Shown here one piece after another: positions 1-6,849 of a stretch of DNA of 15,471 bases. The stretch spans positions 1 to 15,471 of the forward strand of contig JBEKZQ010000102.1 in assembly GCA_049509675.1 (NCBI GenBank). The letters are read 5' to 3'. A program made the position numbers and the translations under genes. The stretch's first letter is position 1, and each line of letters starts with the position of its first letter. Under the pieces are notes generated by a model. The model was given only the letters and a program-made list of their open reading frames with translations, was not told where the DNA came from and ran no database searches. Source of the DNA: JBEKZQ01 sp049509675. Its GTDB lineage: Bacteria; Planctomycetota; Planctomycetia; Pirellulales; Thermoguttaceae.

Positions 1-405
1 ACGCTGAAGGCCAGCGTATACGGCTACGATTTTCTGCCGGCGGACGATTCGCAGCGGCCCGTGCATCGCGACGTGACCTACGAATTCGAGCAGTTCCCGG
101 AAGACCGCACGGAAAAGGACCTGGAGCGGCACGTGACCCCCGCCATCCGGCGGCACATGCAAGACTTCTTGACGGCCATCGACAATCGCGGCAAACCGGT
201 GGCCGACATCGAAGAAGGCCATATCTCGACCGCCAGTTGCATCCTGGCAAACATCTCCTTGCGTTTGGGCCGCAGCCTGACCTGGGACGCCCAGCGGCAA
301 CAGGTGGTCGGCGATGAGGAGGCGAACCGCTTGCTGGAGCGGCCGTATCGGCGGCCCTGGCAACATCCGCGGCCCTGGCAACATCCGCGGCCCGCGGAAA
401 CGTGA
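1..405 (+). CDS. Gfo/Idh/MocA family oxidoreductase, C-terminal part
   Basis: The reading frame is open from base 1 to a TGA at 403-405, giving the last 134 residues of a protein whose start lies outside the window. The segment EEGHISTASCILANISLRLG, followed by SLTWD, GDEEAN and RPYRRPW, is characteristic of the C-terminal substrate domain of planctomycete Gfo/Idh/MocA proteins. These are NAD(P)-dependent sugar or inositol dehydrogenase relatives, often exported by Tat. The NAD-binding N-terminal half is not visible, so substrate and localisation cannot be judged. The end is odd: an 18-bp tandem duplication (351-386) adds an extra PRPWQH unit after the normal RPYRRPWQHP ending, and another copy of the unit lies just beyond the stop. 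Family assignment is fairly secure; the reaction is unknown. Confidence 0.85.
   Translation, partial: TLKASVYGYDFLPADDSQRPVHRDVTYEFEQFPEDRTEKDLERHVTPAIRRHMQDFLTAIDNRGKPVADIEEGHISTASCILANISLRLGRSLTWDAQRQQVVGDEEANRLLERPYRRPWQHPRPWQHPRPAET
351..393 (+). repeat. 18-bp tandem repeat at the 3' end of the oxidoreductase gene
   Basis: The unit gcggccctggcaacatcc occurs at 351-368 and 369-386, followed by a 7-base partial unit. A further copy of ggcaacatccgcggccct is found at 420-437, after the stop codon. In frame it encodes PRPWQH repeats. This looks like slippage duplication of the last codons of the gene. Confidence 0.85.
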
Positions 406-766
406 AGCGTGGGGCGTGGGGCAACATCCGCGGCCCTCGTGATTGGAAGCCGCCGGCATGGTACGAGCCGCATAGTCGGGCCGTGCCCGATCAAACTGGC
501 GACCGGCCGCGCGGAACACCACCTGGCACTGGCCGTGAAGGGGTGCTGCCGTGCTGGTAACCGTTCACGGGGGACTGTCCCAATTTTCGCCTGCAATGCG
601 CAGCATTGCCGCGAAAATGGGACTGTCCCCTTTGGCCGGGAGGGGGACAGGTCCATGTTTTCGGCCATCGTCGATTCGCAAGACCGCGTCTTCCGGCCGA
701 AAAATGGACCAGTCCCCGGCCCGTGAACGGTTACCCGTGCTGTGTCAGCCTGGGGGCTCAAAGCTT
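406..766. other. Intergenic region between convergent genes, mostly a composite repeat
   Basis: This gap of about 360 bases separates the end of the oxidoreductase gene from the end of the DUF2252 gene. Bases 557-734 are a composite palindromic element described separately. Bases 406-548 hold one extra copy of the 18-bp oxidoreductase repeat (420-437). Otherwise they show nothing I can identify: no convincing start with a ribosome binding site and no recognisable protein fragment. Open frames crossing the region are explained by the high GC content. Confidence 0.6.
557..734. repeat. BIME-like composite of two inverted REP-type hairpins
   Basis: The element has perfect 15-bp terminal inverted repeats, gtaaccgttcacggg (557-571) and its complement (720-734). 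It contains two hairpins. Hairpin A has arms at 570-590 and 611-630, and hairpin B has arms at 643-665 and 696-717. Each is a long stem with one bulged base and one mismatch. Read from its own end, each half has the same order: the head GTAACCGTTCAC, then GGGGACTG, an ATTTT-containing arm, a loop and the complementary arm. It is therefore two related REP units in inverted orientation. The 8-bp sequence ccgtgctg flanks it on both sides (549-556 and 735-742), resembling a target duplication. REP elements of this kind are usually mobilised in trans by RAYT (IS200-like) transposases; none is encoded here. Confidence 0.85.
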
Positions 767-1840
767 CTACGTCTTGCGCCACTGTTTCCAGTCTTCTTCG
801 GTCGCGTCGGCCATCGCCTCGGCGGCCTTCCGCAGCCAGTGGGAATGTCGCGCTTGGAAGTCGGCGCGGATGGCGGCCTTTGCCCGAGCCTCGCCCGCCT
901 GGACGTTGGCCGTCTCCTGCCCCATCGCCTGCAAGAGCTTCTGCTCGTCGCGGTCCTTGGGCAGGGCGGCCAATTCGACCCGGCTGCAGTCGGGGGCCAG
1001 GCGGCGGATGATCCACGAGCCGCTAAGCTGCACCCACGGGTCGAGCACGCGGACCGCCGTGTCGAGAATTTTCTGGTAGAGAATTTCACCGCCTCCCGCC
1101 TGCTTCTCCCACAGGCAAGCCGAGACGGCCAGCGCTTTGGCTTCTCGCGCGATCAGACCGCCCCGCCAGTCGGCCAGGGCTACAAATCGTTGGCGGCCCA
1201 GGCTCCCCAATCCGGCGATCCGATGCACGAGCTTGCAGGACAGGCCCTTCTCCGGCAACCATCGCTCCAGGGCGGCGATCACCTCGGGGACGATCGGCTC
1301 CTTGGTGGCAGGCAGCTTGTCGAGCTTGTCCCAGAAGGCCACCGGGTCACGAAGATTATTTTGGGCCAGATCGCGGAGCCAGCGATGCCGGTGGGTCAGT
1401 ACGAATGGACACCCGCCTTGATCGAGCGTGGCGCGGTAGCCGGCCAGGAGCGCATCGCACGCATCCTGGGGATCGAGGGAAAGATGGTTCTCGCGGATCG
1501 CCAGGATGGCACTGGCGGCCAGCCGCAGCAGGTCGTTCGTGTACGGCATCGGGCAGGCTTCGTCGAAATCGTTGATGCCCCAGATCAGCCGCCCTTCCGC
1601 GTCCCGCCAGGTGCCGAAATTCTCGATGTGCAGGTCGCCGACGCTGAGCACCGTCGGGGCGGCGGCCAGTTCGGGGCAGACCTCCGCCCAGCGCTGGACC
1701 CAGCGGTAGAACGTGGCCCGGAGGAACGGAAAAACGCCTTCCGCCATCCGCTGGTGCTTCAGTTTCAGATCGGCCGGGATCAGCGCGATGCGTTTTTCCA
1801 GCCAAGCCTCGTAACCTTGGGTGGCCTGCGTGATGTCCAT
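767..1840 (-). CDS. DUF2252 family protein
   Basis: The 357-residue protein starts at the ATG at 1838-1840. An AGGAG five bases upstream (1846-1850) supports this start over longer in-frame readings that run into repeat sequence. Near the N-terminus VGDLHIENFG (residues 67-76) and INDFDEA (89-95) are the hallmark motifs of DUF2252. They resemble the GDxHxxN and hD-F-D catalytic loop pattern of aminoglycoside-phosphotransferase-like kinases. A phosphotransferase role is thus plausible, but the biochemistry of the family is not known to me. No signal peptide or membrane segment is seen, so it is probably cytoplasmic. It follows the minus-strand gene at 1972-3576 after a 131-base gap that holds a nested palindrome. 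Family call is strong; function is open. Confidence 0.88.
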   Translation of the reverse strand: MDITQATQGYEAWLEKRIALIPADLKLKHQRMAEGVFPFLRATFYRWVQRWAEVCPELAAAPTVLSVGDLHIENFGTWRDAEGRLIWGINDFDEACPMPYTNDLLRLAASAILAIRENHLSLDPQDACDALLAGYRATLDQGGCPFVLTHRHRWLRDLAQNNLRDPVAFWDKLDKLPATKEPIVPEVIAALERWLPEKGLSCKLVHRIAGLGSLGRQRFVALADWRGGLIAREAKALAVSACLWEKQAGGGEILYQKILDTAVRVLDPWVQLSGSWIIRRLAPDCSRVELAALPKDRDEQKLLQAMGQETANVQAGEARAKAAIRADFQARHSHWLRKAAEAMADATEEDWKQWRKT

Positions 1841-1864
1841 GGCAACTCCTGCTGTCGAGCAATC

Positions 1865-1880
1865 GCCCACCAAGGTGGGC
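1865..1880. repeat. Small palindrome in the DUF2252 leader
   Basis: The sequence gcccaccaaggtgggc has 7-bp complementary arms around two bases. It lies 25 bases upstream of the DUF2252 start and 30 bases from the larger nested palindrome. It may be a minor interspersed repeat or a leader hairpin. Confidence 0.55.
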
Positions 1881-1909
1881 CCAAAAACTATAACTTGGCT
1901 GGTTGCCCG

Positions 1910-1965
1910 TAGGACGGATTGCCAATCCGTCCGTGTTTTCCGTGACGGATTGGCAATCCGTCCTA
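1910..1965. repeat. Nested palindromic interspersed repeat
   Basis: Two perfect 22-bp inverted arms (1910-1931 and 1944-1965) flank a 12-base spacer. Each arm is itself a near-perfect palindrome, ggacggattg-c-caatccgtcc. The DNA or RNA could therefore fold either as one long hairpin or as two small ones. Elements with this ggacggattggcaatccgtcc core are, to my knowledge, very common between planctomycete genes. Here it sits between two minus-strand genes, in the leader of the DUF2252 gene. Confidence 0.85.
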
Positions 1966-1971
1966 CACAGG

Positions 1972-3576
1972 TCATGGGTTCCAATGGAGCAGCCAGCCGC
2001 GCGGGGCGACTGTGTGTGCGGCGCCGTCCAGTTCCACGTGGGCGGCCTCGTCGCCAAAATTCTCGATTGTCCAACTGCCGTCGGCAAACAGGTAGAGGGC
2101 CACGCGATTGGGCGCACGGAAGGTATGGCCCAAGGGGCGCAGGATCGCTGCCCGCAGGGCATCCAGTTCCGCCTGCGGCAGTGCCAACAGCGACTTGGGA
2201 TCGCCTTTGACCGGCAAGAGATGCACGTTGGGCGCCGCAAGGTTCACCTTGCCGGCAAGCCGTTTCGCCAGCCCGTCGGTGAGCAAGACCGGCTTGCCGG
2301 AGGCAATGAACGCCGACAGCTTGCCGGCCAGATCGGGGTCCTTCAGGGCGTGGATCGAGAAGAAGGCCGCCCGGGACTCGGCGGGAAACTCGTGACAGGG
2401 CGCCAACGGCAGGCCGATCATGCCCACGAAATCGAACACCCGCCGCTCATTTTCAGGATGGCTGTTGGCGGGTTTGTACGCGGCCAGGCCCACGATCTGG
2501 CGGTGGCGGACCTGTTGGGCAACGTCCAACAGTTCGGGGACGTTCTGCCGCAGGGCCTCGATGTTCTTGGGGCCGGTGCCGTTCTGCAGCGCCCCGTAGC
2601 AGAACAACAGCGACTCGCGGGCGCCGCCCAACACGGTCTGCCGGGCCTGTTCCAGGTAGGTCGGCTCGGTGGTGCCAAAGGGATCGTACCAGCCGCCGCC
2701 GCATTTCGGGCCGCCGATTCCGCCCAGCCACCGCATGATGAAGTAAGACTCGTATTGCGGCGTGCCGCCCCAGCGCCGATCCTGGTAGTTGCGGGTCTCC
2801 GTGCCCACCCAGATGCGGTCGAAGTCGGCCGTCTCCCGCAGCACCTCGTAGCCGCGCTCGTGGAACTCGTCGTACCACTGGGGATACTTGATGATGAGCC
2901 GGGCCTTGGGATTCACGCGCTTGGCCGCCGCCAGCACGCACTCCTGCGATAATCGAACCATCAACTCGCTGTGATAGGCCTCCCAGGTATCTTCGGCGAC
3001 CGGATACGCCTGGCTGCCGATCTTGACGGTCTTGGCCTTTCGGGCCGCATCGCACTGCCCACAGCGGCAGTCGGTGAACCAGAAGTCGTCGATCATGGTT
3101 TCGTCGAACAGCCCGGCCGCATACTCGAAGATCCGCCGGATCCGCTCCTGGGCAGCCTGGTCCGTGTAGCAGGAAATCAGGTTCCAACCGGTGGATTGCT
3201 TGCCGACGCGGGTGGTGGTCACGCAGCCGGAGACCTCGAAGCCCGCGGCCTGGAAAGCCTGCTTCGCGTGTTGCAGGGCCTCGCGTTTGGCCTGGTAGCC
3301 GTCGCGGAAGGATTCGATGTAGACCTTCGTCACGCCCGTCTTGCGGCACCAGTCGATGGCCTTGCTGATTCCATCGTCGCTGGAAAGCCGATCGCGCACG
3401 TCCTGGGCGCTGAGCAGGGTCGAGAAGCGGTGCGTCTGCGCCTTGCTCTTGGCCAGGTCCCAAAGGCTTCTTGCCGCCTGGTCACCGCTTGCCGGCTGAG
3501 CCGATGCCTGGGCCGCCAGGGCCAAGGAAATCGCCACGGCGGCGAGCGAAACAGTCAACGTCCAAATCATTCGCAT
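1972..3576 (-). CDS. Secreted putative glycoside hydrolase-like protein (family not assigned)
   Basis: The protein has 534 residues. The start is well fixed: AAGGAGG lies six bases before the ATG at 3574-3576. Residues 1-26 form a signal peptide ending in ASA, so the protein is exported. Residues 50-340 look like a TIM barrel, with strands such as VTKVYIESFRDGY and MIDDFWFTDC. The latter carries acidic residues D163, D164 and D169 and the cysteines C170, C172 and C175. Around residues 350-440 a Rossmann-like segment (KPVLLTDGLAKRL near its end) recalls the glutamine-amidotransferase-like domain that follows the barrel in some beta-galactosidases. The last 60 residues look like a small beta domain. 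The function is inferred from fold impressions and from the neighbouring carbohydrate-active genes; I cannot name a GH family or catalytic residues with certainty. Confidence 0.75.
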   Translation of the reverse strand: MRMIWTLTVSLAAVAISLALAAQASAQPASGDQAARSLWDLAKSKAQTHRFSTLLSAQDVRDRLSSDDGISKAIDWCRKTGVTKVYIESFRDGYQAKREALQHAKQAFQAAGFEVSGCVTTTRVGKQSTGWNLISCYTDQAAQERIRRIFEYAAGLFDETMIDDFWFTDCRCGQCDAARKAKTVKIGSQAYPVAEDTWEAYHSELMVRLSQECVLAAAKRVNPKARLIIKYPQWYDEFHERGYEVLRETADFDRIWVGTETRNYQDRRWGGTPQYESYFIMRWLGGIGGPKCGGGWYDPFGTTEPTYLEQARQTVLGGARESLLFCYGALQNGTGPKNIEALRQNVPELLDVAQQVRHRQIVGLAAYKPANSHPENERRVFDFVGMIGLPLAPCHEFPAESRAAFFSIHALKDPDLAGKLSAFIASGKPVLLTDGLAKRLAGKVNLAAPNVHLLPVKGDPKSLLALPQAELDALRAAILRPLGHTFRAPNRVALYLFADGSWTIENFGDEAAHVELDGAAHTVAPRGWLLHWNP

Positions 3577-3644
3577 GTGTCACCTCCTTGGGGTCTTGCT
3601 TGAATTCTCTCCCATTGTAGCGGCGGGGCTTGTGTTATGCACTA

Positions 3645-3667
3645 CAATGGCGGGCCCATCGCCATTG
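3645..3667. promoter_or_regulatory. Inverted repeat in the divergent intergenic region, possible operator
   Basis: caatggcg (3645-3652) and cgccattg (3660-3667) are complementary across seven bases. Another pair, cattgtag (3613-3620) and ctacaatg (3642-3649), overlaps it. They lie between divergently transcribed genes starting at 3576 and 3867, a place where a shared operator would be expected. No regulator gene is nearby, so this is only a candidate site. Confidence 0.3.
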
Positions 3668-3680
3668 ATCCGGGCGCGAA

Positions 3681-3756
3681 GGGGTCAGGTCCATGTTTTC
3701 GGTCACGAGTCCGGCCAAATGGCAATGCCTATCAGCCGAAAAATGGACCAGACCCC
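3681..3756. repeat. Solo REP-type hairpin (hairpin B family)
   Basis: The arms ggggtcaggtccatgttttc (from 3681) and gccgaaaaatggaccagacc (from 3735, ending in further C) are complementary with one bulge and one mismatch, around a 33-base loop. Both arms closely match hairpin B of the composite element (643-717), while the loop sequence differs. The gtaaccgttcac head is absent here. It lies between the divergent genes. Confidence 0.8.
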
Positions 3757-3815
3757 GACTTTGCTGTTCTCCTGCAAGTTCGGCTGAAATGTATGGATTT
3801 CCGGTCTGTGGCAGG

Positions 3816-3821
3816 TAGAAT
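3816..3821 (+). promoter_or_regulatory. Possible -10 element for the beta-helix/GH gene
   Basis: The sequence TAGAAT lies 45 bases upstream of the ATG at 3867 and would give a leader of roughly 40 bases that includes the AAAGGAG binding site. No good -35 hexamer is seen 16-18 bases further upstream, so the call is tentative. Confidence 0.3.
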
Positions 3822-3866
3822 GAGGATTCGCCGGCCGCCAGGCAAACAAAGCAAAGGAGCGCAAAC

Positions 3867-6746
3867 ATGGTCTTCCGTCTTCGCCAGATCGTCTTATCGG
3901 CCTGCTTCACGAACCGTGCGACGCACATCTGCCGGCGCCTTGTCTTGGGCTTGGCACTGCTGGCATGGACCAGCGGCGCGTGGGCGGCCGGCACCTGGTA
4001 CCTTTCGCCCGGCGGCAGCGACAGCAGCGGGGATGGGTCGCGCGAGAGGCCCTGGAAGACCATCACCTACGCCGCTTACCGAGTTCCGGACGACGGCTCC
4101 ACGATCGTGCTCTTGGACGGCCTCTACGAGCAATCGCAATCCGTGGGCCGGCAGTTCCGCAGGCCGTGCGTGATCCGCGCCGAGAACCCCTACCGTGCCC
4201 GGCTCCGCAGCCCCGCCAGCCGCAATCGGCTCCTCGCCTGCTACGGCGCCGCGAACGTGACGTTCCGGGGCCTGGAGATGTTCGGCTCGGGTGCGACGCA
4301 GGGCGAGTATCTCGTTCACGTCGGCACGGCAAAGACGCATCACGTCCTCTTCGAGGACTGCCTGATCCACGATTGCTACAACAACGACCTGGTCAAGGTC
4401 AACGACTACGTCCACCACATTACCTTCCGCGGTTGCGTGTTCTTCAATCAGACCGATCACGGGGGCGACCAGCACCTCGACATCAACACGGTGACCGACA
4501 TCGCCATCGAGGACAGCATCCTGTTCAATGACTACGCCGGCAGCGGCCGGCGCAGCGCCAACCGCAGCCAGGGCTTCGTCGTGGTGAAGAACTCGGGCAG
4601 CACTCCCAACGTGACCCGGCGGATCGCTTTGCGCCGGAACATCTTCCTCGGCTGGGACGGCGCGCCCGATCAGGCCTTTGTGCTCCTGGGCGAAGACGGC
4701 AAACCGTTCTTCGAGGCCCAAGCGGTGGTCATCGAGAACAACCTCTTCATCCACAACTCGCCCGTGCGCAGTTGGGGCACGCTGCTCTATAAGGGCGGCC
4801 TGAAGGACATTACCTTCCGGGCGAACACGGTCGTCGGCCGCCCGGTCGTGAAATGGTCGGGCGCTTATGCCGTGGTGTGCGTGCGAATCGAGCAGAACCC
4901 GCCCATGGGCGATCTCAGCTTCGCGAATAACATCTGGTGCGATCCTGCGGGCGGCATGCCGCGTTTCACGATCAGCGATGCGAAAGTCTTCGCTCCCGAC
5001 AGCAAGCAGGTGATTCTCAACAACATCTACTGGAACGGCGGAAAGCAGGTCCCCACGGAAGCGAGGGATACTTTAGTCCCCGATCGCGATCCGAGAAAGC
5101 ACCTGGTTGATCCGCGGCTTGGCGAACTGGCCGAAAAGGCGCCGCTGCCAGGTTGGGACGGCGTTAAGGGGCAATTCCGCTCCGGTCAGAAGACGATCCG
5201 GGGCGAATTCGAGCGACTGGTCCGCCGCTACGCGGTCCCGGCCGAGGGAAGTCCGGCCCTGGGGGCTGCGGACTGCGCCTCGATGCCCCCGGACGACATC
5301 CTTGGAAACCCTCGCGGCAACCGGCCTGACATTGGCTGTTTTCAGAAGCGAGCCGCGGAGGGAACATCGGCGCAGGCCGCCGTCCGTTTCGATGTCGGCC
5401 CGCCCGATGACAGGCTGTTCTTCGGCGCCTTCCAGGGCTTCGGCGTGGAGTGGGACCCGTTCTACTGGAACGAGAACAACCGCCGCCGCGGCACGGACGA
5501 GGCCGGGTGGAAACTGATCACCGAGCGACTGAAGACCCTGCGCGTGCCGATCGTCCGCATGATGTTCCAACTCGCCTGGTGTCAGCGGGACCCCGATCTG
5601 AAACAGTGGGATTGGGACAGCCCGCAGGTCAAGTCGGCCTTCCGCTACCTCGATTTCTGCCAGGCCAACGACATTCACGTCGTGTTGACCGACTGGGGCT
5701 GGTCGGTGGGCAGCGGCCGGGGACGCCTTTACGAGAAGCCCGATGATCCGCGCTTCGCCGCCGGCATCGCAGCGTACCTCCGCGAGCTGATCGTCCGCCG
5801 CGGCTACACCTGCATCAAGTACCTGGTCGTGGGCAACGAGCCCGACAACGAACTGGCCCATTGGCACTCCCACGCCGCCTACGTGGCGATGTATCGCAAC
5901 GTGGACGCGGCGCTGCGGCGTGAAATGCTCCGCGATCGCGTCAAGCTTACCGGTCCGGATATGGCCGGGCAGTGGGACTTCATGCGCAAGAGCATCGACG
6001 CCATGAAGGACGTGCTGGACGCCTACGATTTCCACCGCTATGCTTCCTGGGAAGAAACGGCCAATCGCGGCCTGCCGGGCACCTGGGAAAGCCTGTGGAG
6101 CCACCTCGACCTATGGCGGGGCGAGGTGCTCCGGCGCGACCCGGCCGGGGCACGCAAGCCGCTTCTGGTCACCGAGATGGGCAGCGCCGGCGGCAGCACC
6201 GACGAGCAGCCGAAGATCGACACTTTCGATTACGGCCTGCACATGGCCGACTACGGCACGACCCTGTTGGGCGCCCGCATCCAGGCCGGCATCGCCTGGA
6301 CGGCCCACGACATCTACTACTTCGACGGCAACCAGTTCATGCGCTGGGGCATGTGGCGGTACGGCGATCGCCAATGGGGCCTGCGGCCGTGGTCGCAAGC
6401 CTACGGCCTGTTGATCCGTCACGCACCGCGGGGAAGCACTCGGGCGCCCGTGGACGGGACCCCGCCCAAGGCGCCATCGCTAAGCCCGTGCCGCTGTGCG
6501 GCCCTGCTGCGTCCTGGCGGCGGCTGGAACGTCTTCCTCGTCAACCGCGCCGACCACGACCTTGCCGCCGAAATCGTGCTGCCCGAAGCGCCGAAGGCGG
6601 ATCTTGCCCTCTATCGCTTCGATCAGAAGTCCCTGGAGCAGAACCCGGACCGGATCGACCTGCCGCCGGTCGGCGGCCTCTCGTCGGCGCGCAGGCTCCG
6701 CGTCCCGCTGCCGCCCAGTAGTTTCACGGTGCTCGTGGAGAAATAG
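3867..6746 (+). CDS. Exported fusion of a right-handed beta-helix domain and a clan GH-A glycoside hydrolase
   Basis: The protein has 959 residues. AAAGGAG (3854-3860) lies six bases before the ATG. A signal peptide ends at AWA (38-40). The mature part opens with WYLSPGG and PWKTI (about 44-67), the usual entry to pectate-lyase-like parallel beta-helices. Helix rungs with ITFRGC, IAIEDS and VVIENN patterns continue to a closing PDIGCFQ motif near residue 488. A second domain starts near 506 with GFGVEWD. It has clan GH-A signatures: VVGNEPDN with E658 as likely acid/base, YDFHRY (720-725), and VTEMG with E770 as likely nucleophile. A beta-rich tail of about 90 residues ends the protein. It resembles GH39/GH5-type enzymes, but the family and substrate are not certain. 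The gene leads a plus-strand pair with the GH123-like gene, 103 bases downstream. Confidence 0.88.
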   Translation: MVFRLRQIVLSACFTNRATHICRRLVLGLALLAWTSGAWAAGTWYLSPGGSDSSGDGSRERPWKTITYAAYRVPDDGSTIVLLDGLYEQSQSVGRQFRRPCVIRAENPYRARLRSPASRNRLLACYGAANVTFRGLEMFGSGATQGEYLVHVGTAKTHHVLFEDCLIHDCYNNDLVKVNDYVHHITFRGCVFFNQTDHGGDQHLDINTVTDIAIEDSILFNDYAGSGRRSANRSQGFVVVKNSGSTPNVTRRIALRRNIFLGWDGAPDQAFVLLGEDGKPFFEAQAVVIENNLFIHNSPVRSWGTLLYKGGLKDITFRANTVVGRPVVKWSGAYAVVCVRIEQNPPMGDLSFANNIWCDPAGGMPRFTISDAKVFAPDSKQVILNNIYWNGGKQVPTEARDTLVPDRDPRKHLVDPRLGELAEKAPLPGWDGVKGQFRSGQKTIRGEFERLVRRYAVPAEGSPALGAADCASMPPDDILGNPRGNRPDIGCFQKRAAEGTSAQAAVRFDVGPPDDRLFFGAFQGFGVEWDPFYWNENNRRRGTDEAGWKLITERLKTLRVPIVRMMFQLAWCQRDPDLKQWDWDSPQVKSAFRYLDFCQANDIHVVLTDWGWSVGSGRGRLYEKPDDPRFAAGIAAYLRELIVRRGYTCIKYLVVGNEPDNELAHWHSHAAYVAMYRNVDAALRREMLRDRVKLTGPDMAGQWDFMRKSIDAMKDVLDAYDFHRYASWEETANRGLPGTWESLWSHLDLWRGEVLRRDPAGARKPLLVTEMGSAGGSTDEQPKIDTFDYGLHMADYGTTLLGARIQAGIAWTAHDIYYFDGNQFMRWGMWRYGDRQWGLRPWSQAYGLLIRHAPRGSTRAPVDGTPPKAPSLSPCRCAALLRPGGGWNVFLVNRADHDLAAEIVLPEAPKADLALYRFDQKSLEQNPDRIDLPPVGGLSSARRLRVPLPPSSFTVLVEK

Positions 6747-6753
6747 AAATCAG

Positions 6754-6830
6754 GTAACCGTTCACGGGGGACTGTCCCAATTTTCGCCTGCAATGCGCAG
6801 CATTACCGCGAAAATGGGACTGTCCCCTTT
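6754..6830 (+). repeat. Solo REP-type element (head plus hairpin A) in a gene leader
   Basis: Bases 6753-6834 match 556-637 of the composite element at every position except one (a G changed to A in the loop). The copy includes the head gtaaccgttcacggg and hairpin A, with arms at 6767-6787 and 6808-6827. The second, inverted half and the far terminal repeat are missing. The element fills most of the 103-base gap between two same-strand genes and stops six bases short of the AGGAGG that serves the downstream gene. Confidence 0.88.
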
Positions 6831-6849
6831 GGCCCAGGAGGTAAAGTCC

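Noticed and set aside
406..548. Degraded gene fragment between the oxidoreductase and the composite repeat
   Set aside because: No frame gives a recognisable protein and no start with a ribosome binding site is present.
551..1912. Plus-strand open frame of 453 codons
   Set aside because: It begins inside the composite repeat and runs antisense to the DUF2252 gene, which has the family motifs and a ribosome binding site.
1841..2074. N-terminal extension of the DUF2252 frame
   Set aside because: The added residues are translated from the nested palindrome and from antisense of the neighbouring gene; AGGAG and the family N-terminus place the start at 1840.
1903..2952. Plus-strand open frame of 349 codons
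   Set aside because: It starts in the nested palindrome and lies opposite the exported putative hydrolase; no family features are visible.
6754..6830. Terminator or riboswitch in front of the GH123-like gene
   Set aside because: A near-identical copy exists in a gene-free stretch at 556-637 without any regulatory context, so it is an interspersed repeat and not a gene-specific switch.
6496..6849. N-terminal extension of the GH123-like frame
   Set aside because: It overlaps the preceding gene in another frame and reads through the REP element. The signal peptide and AGGAGG fix the start at 6850.
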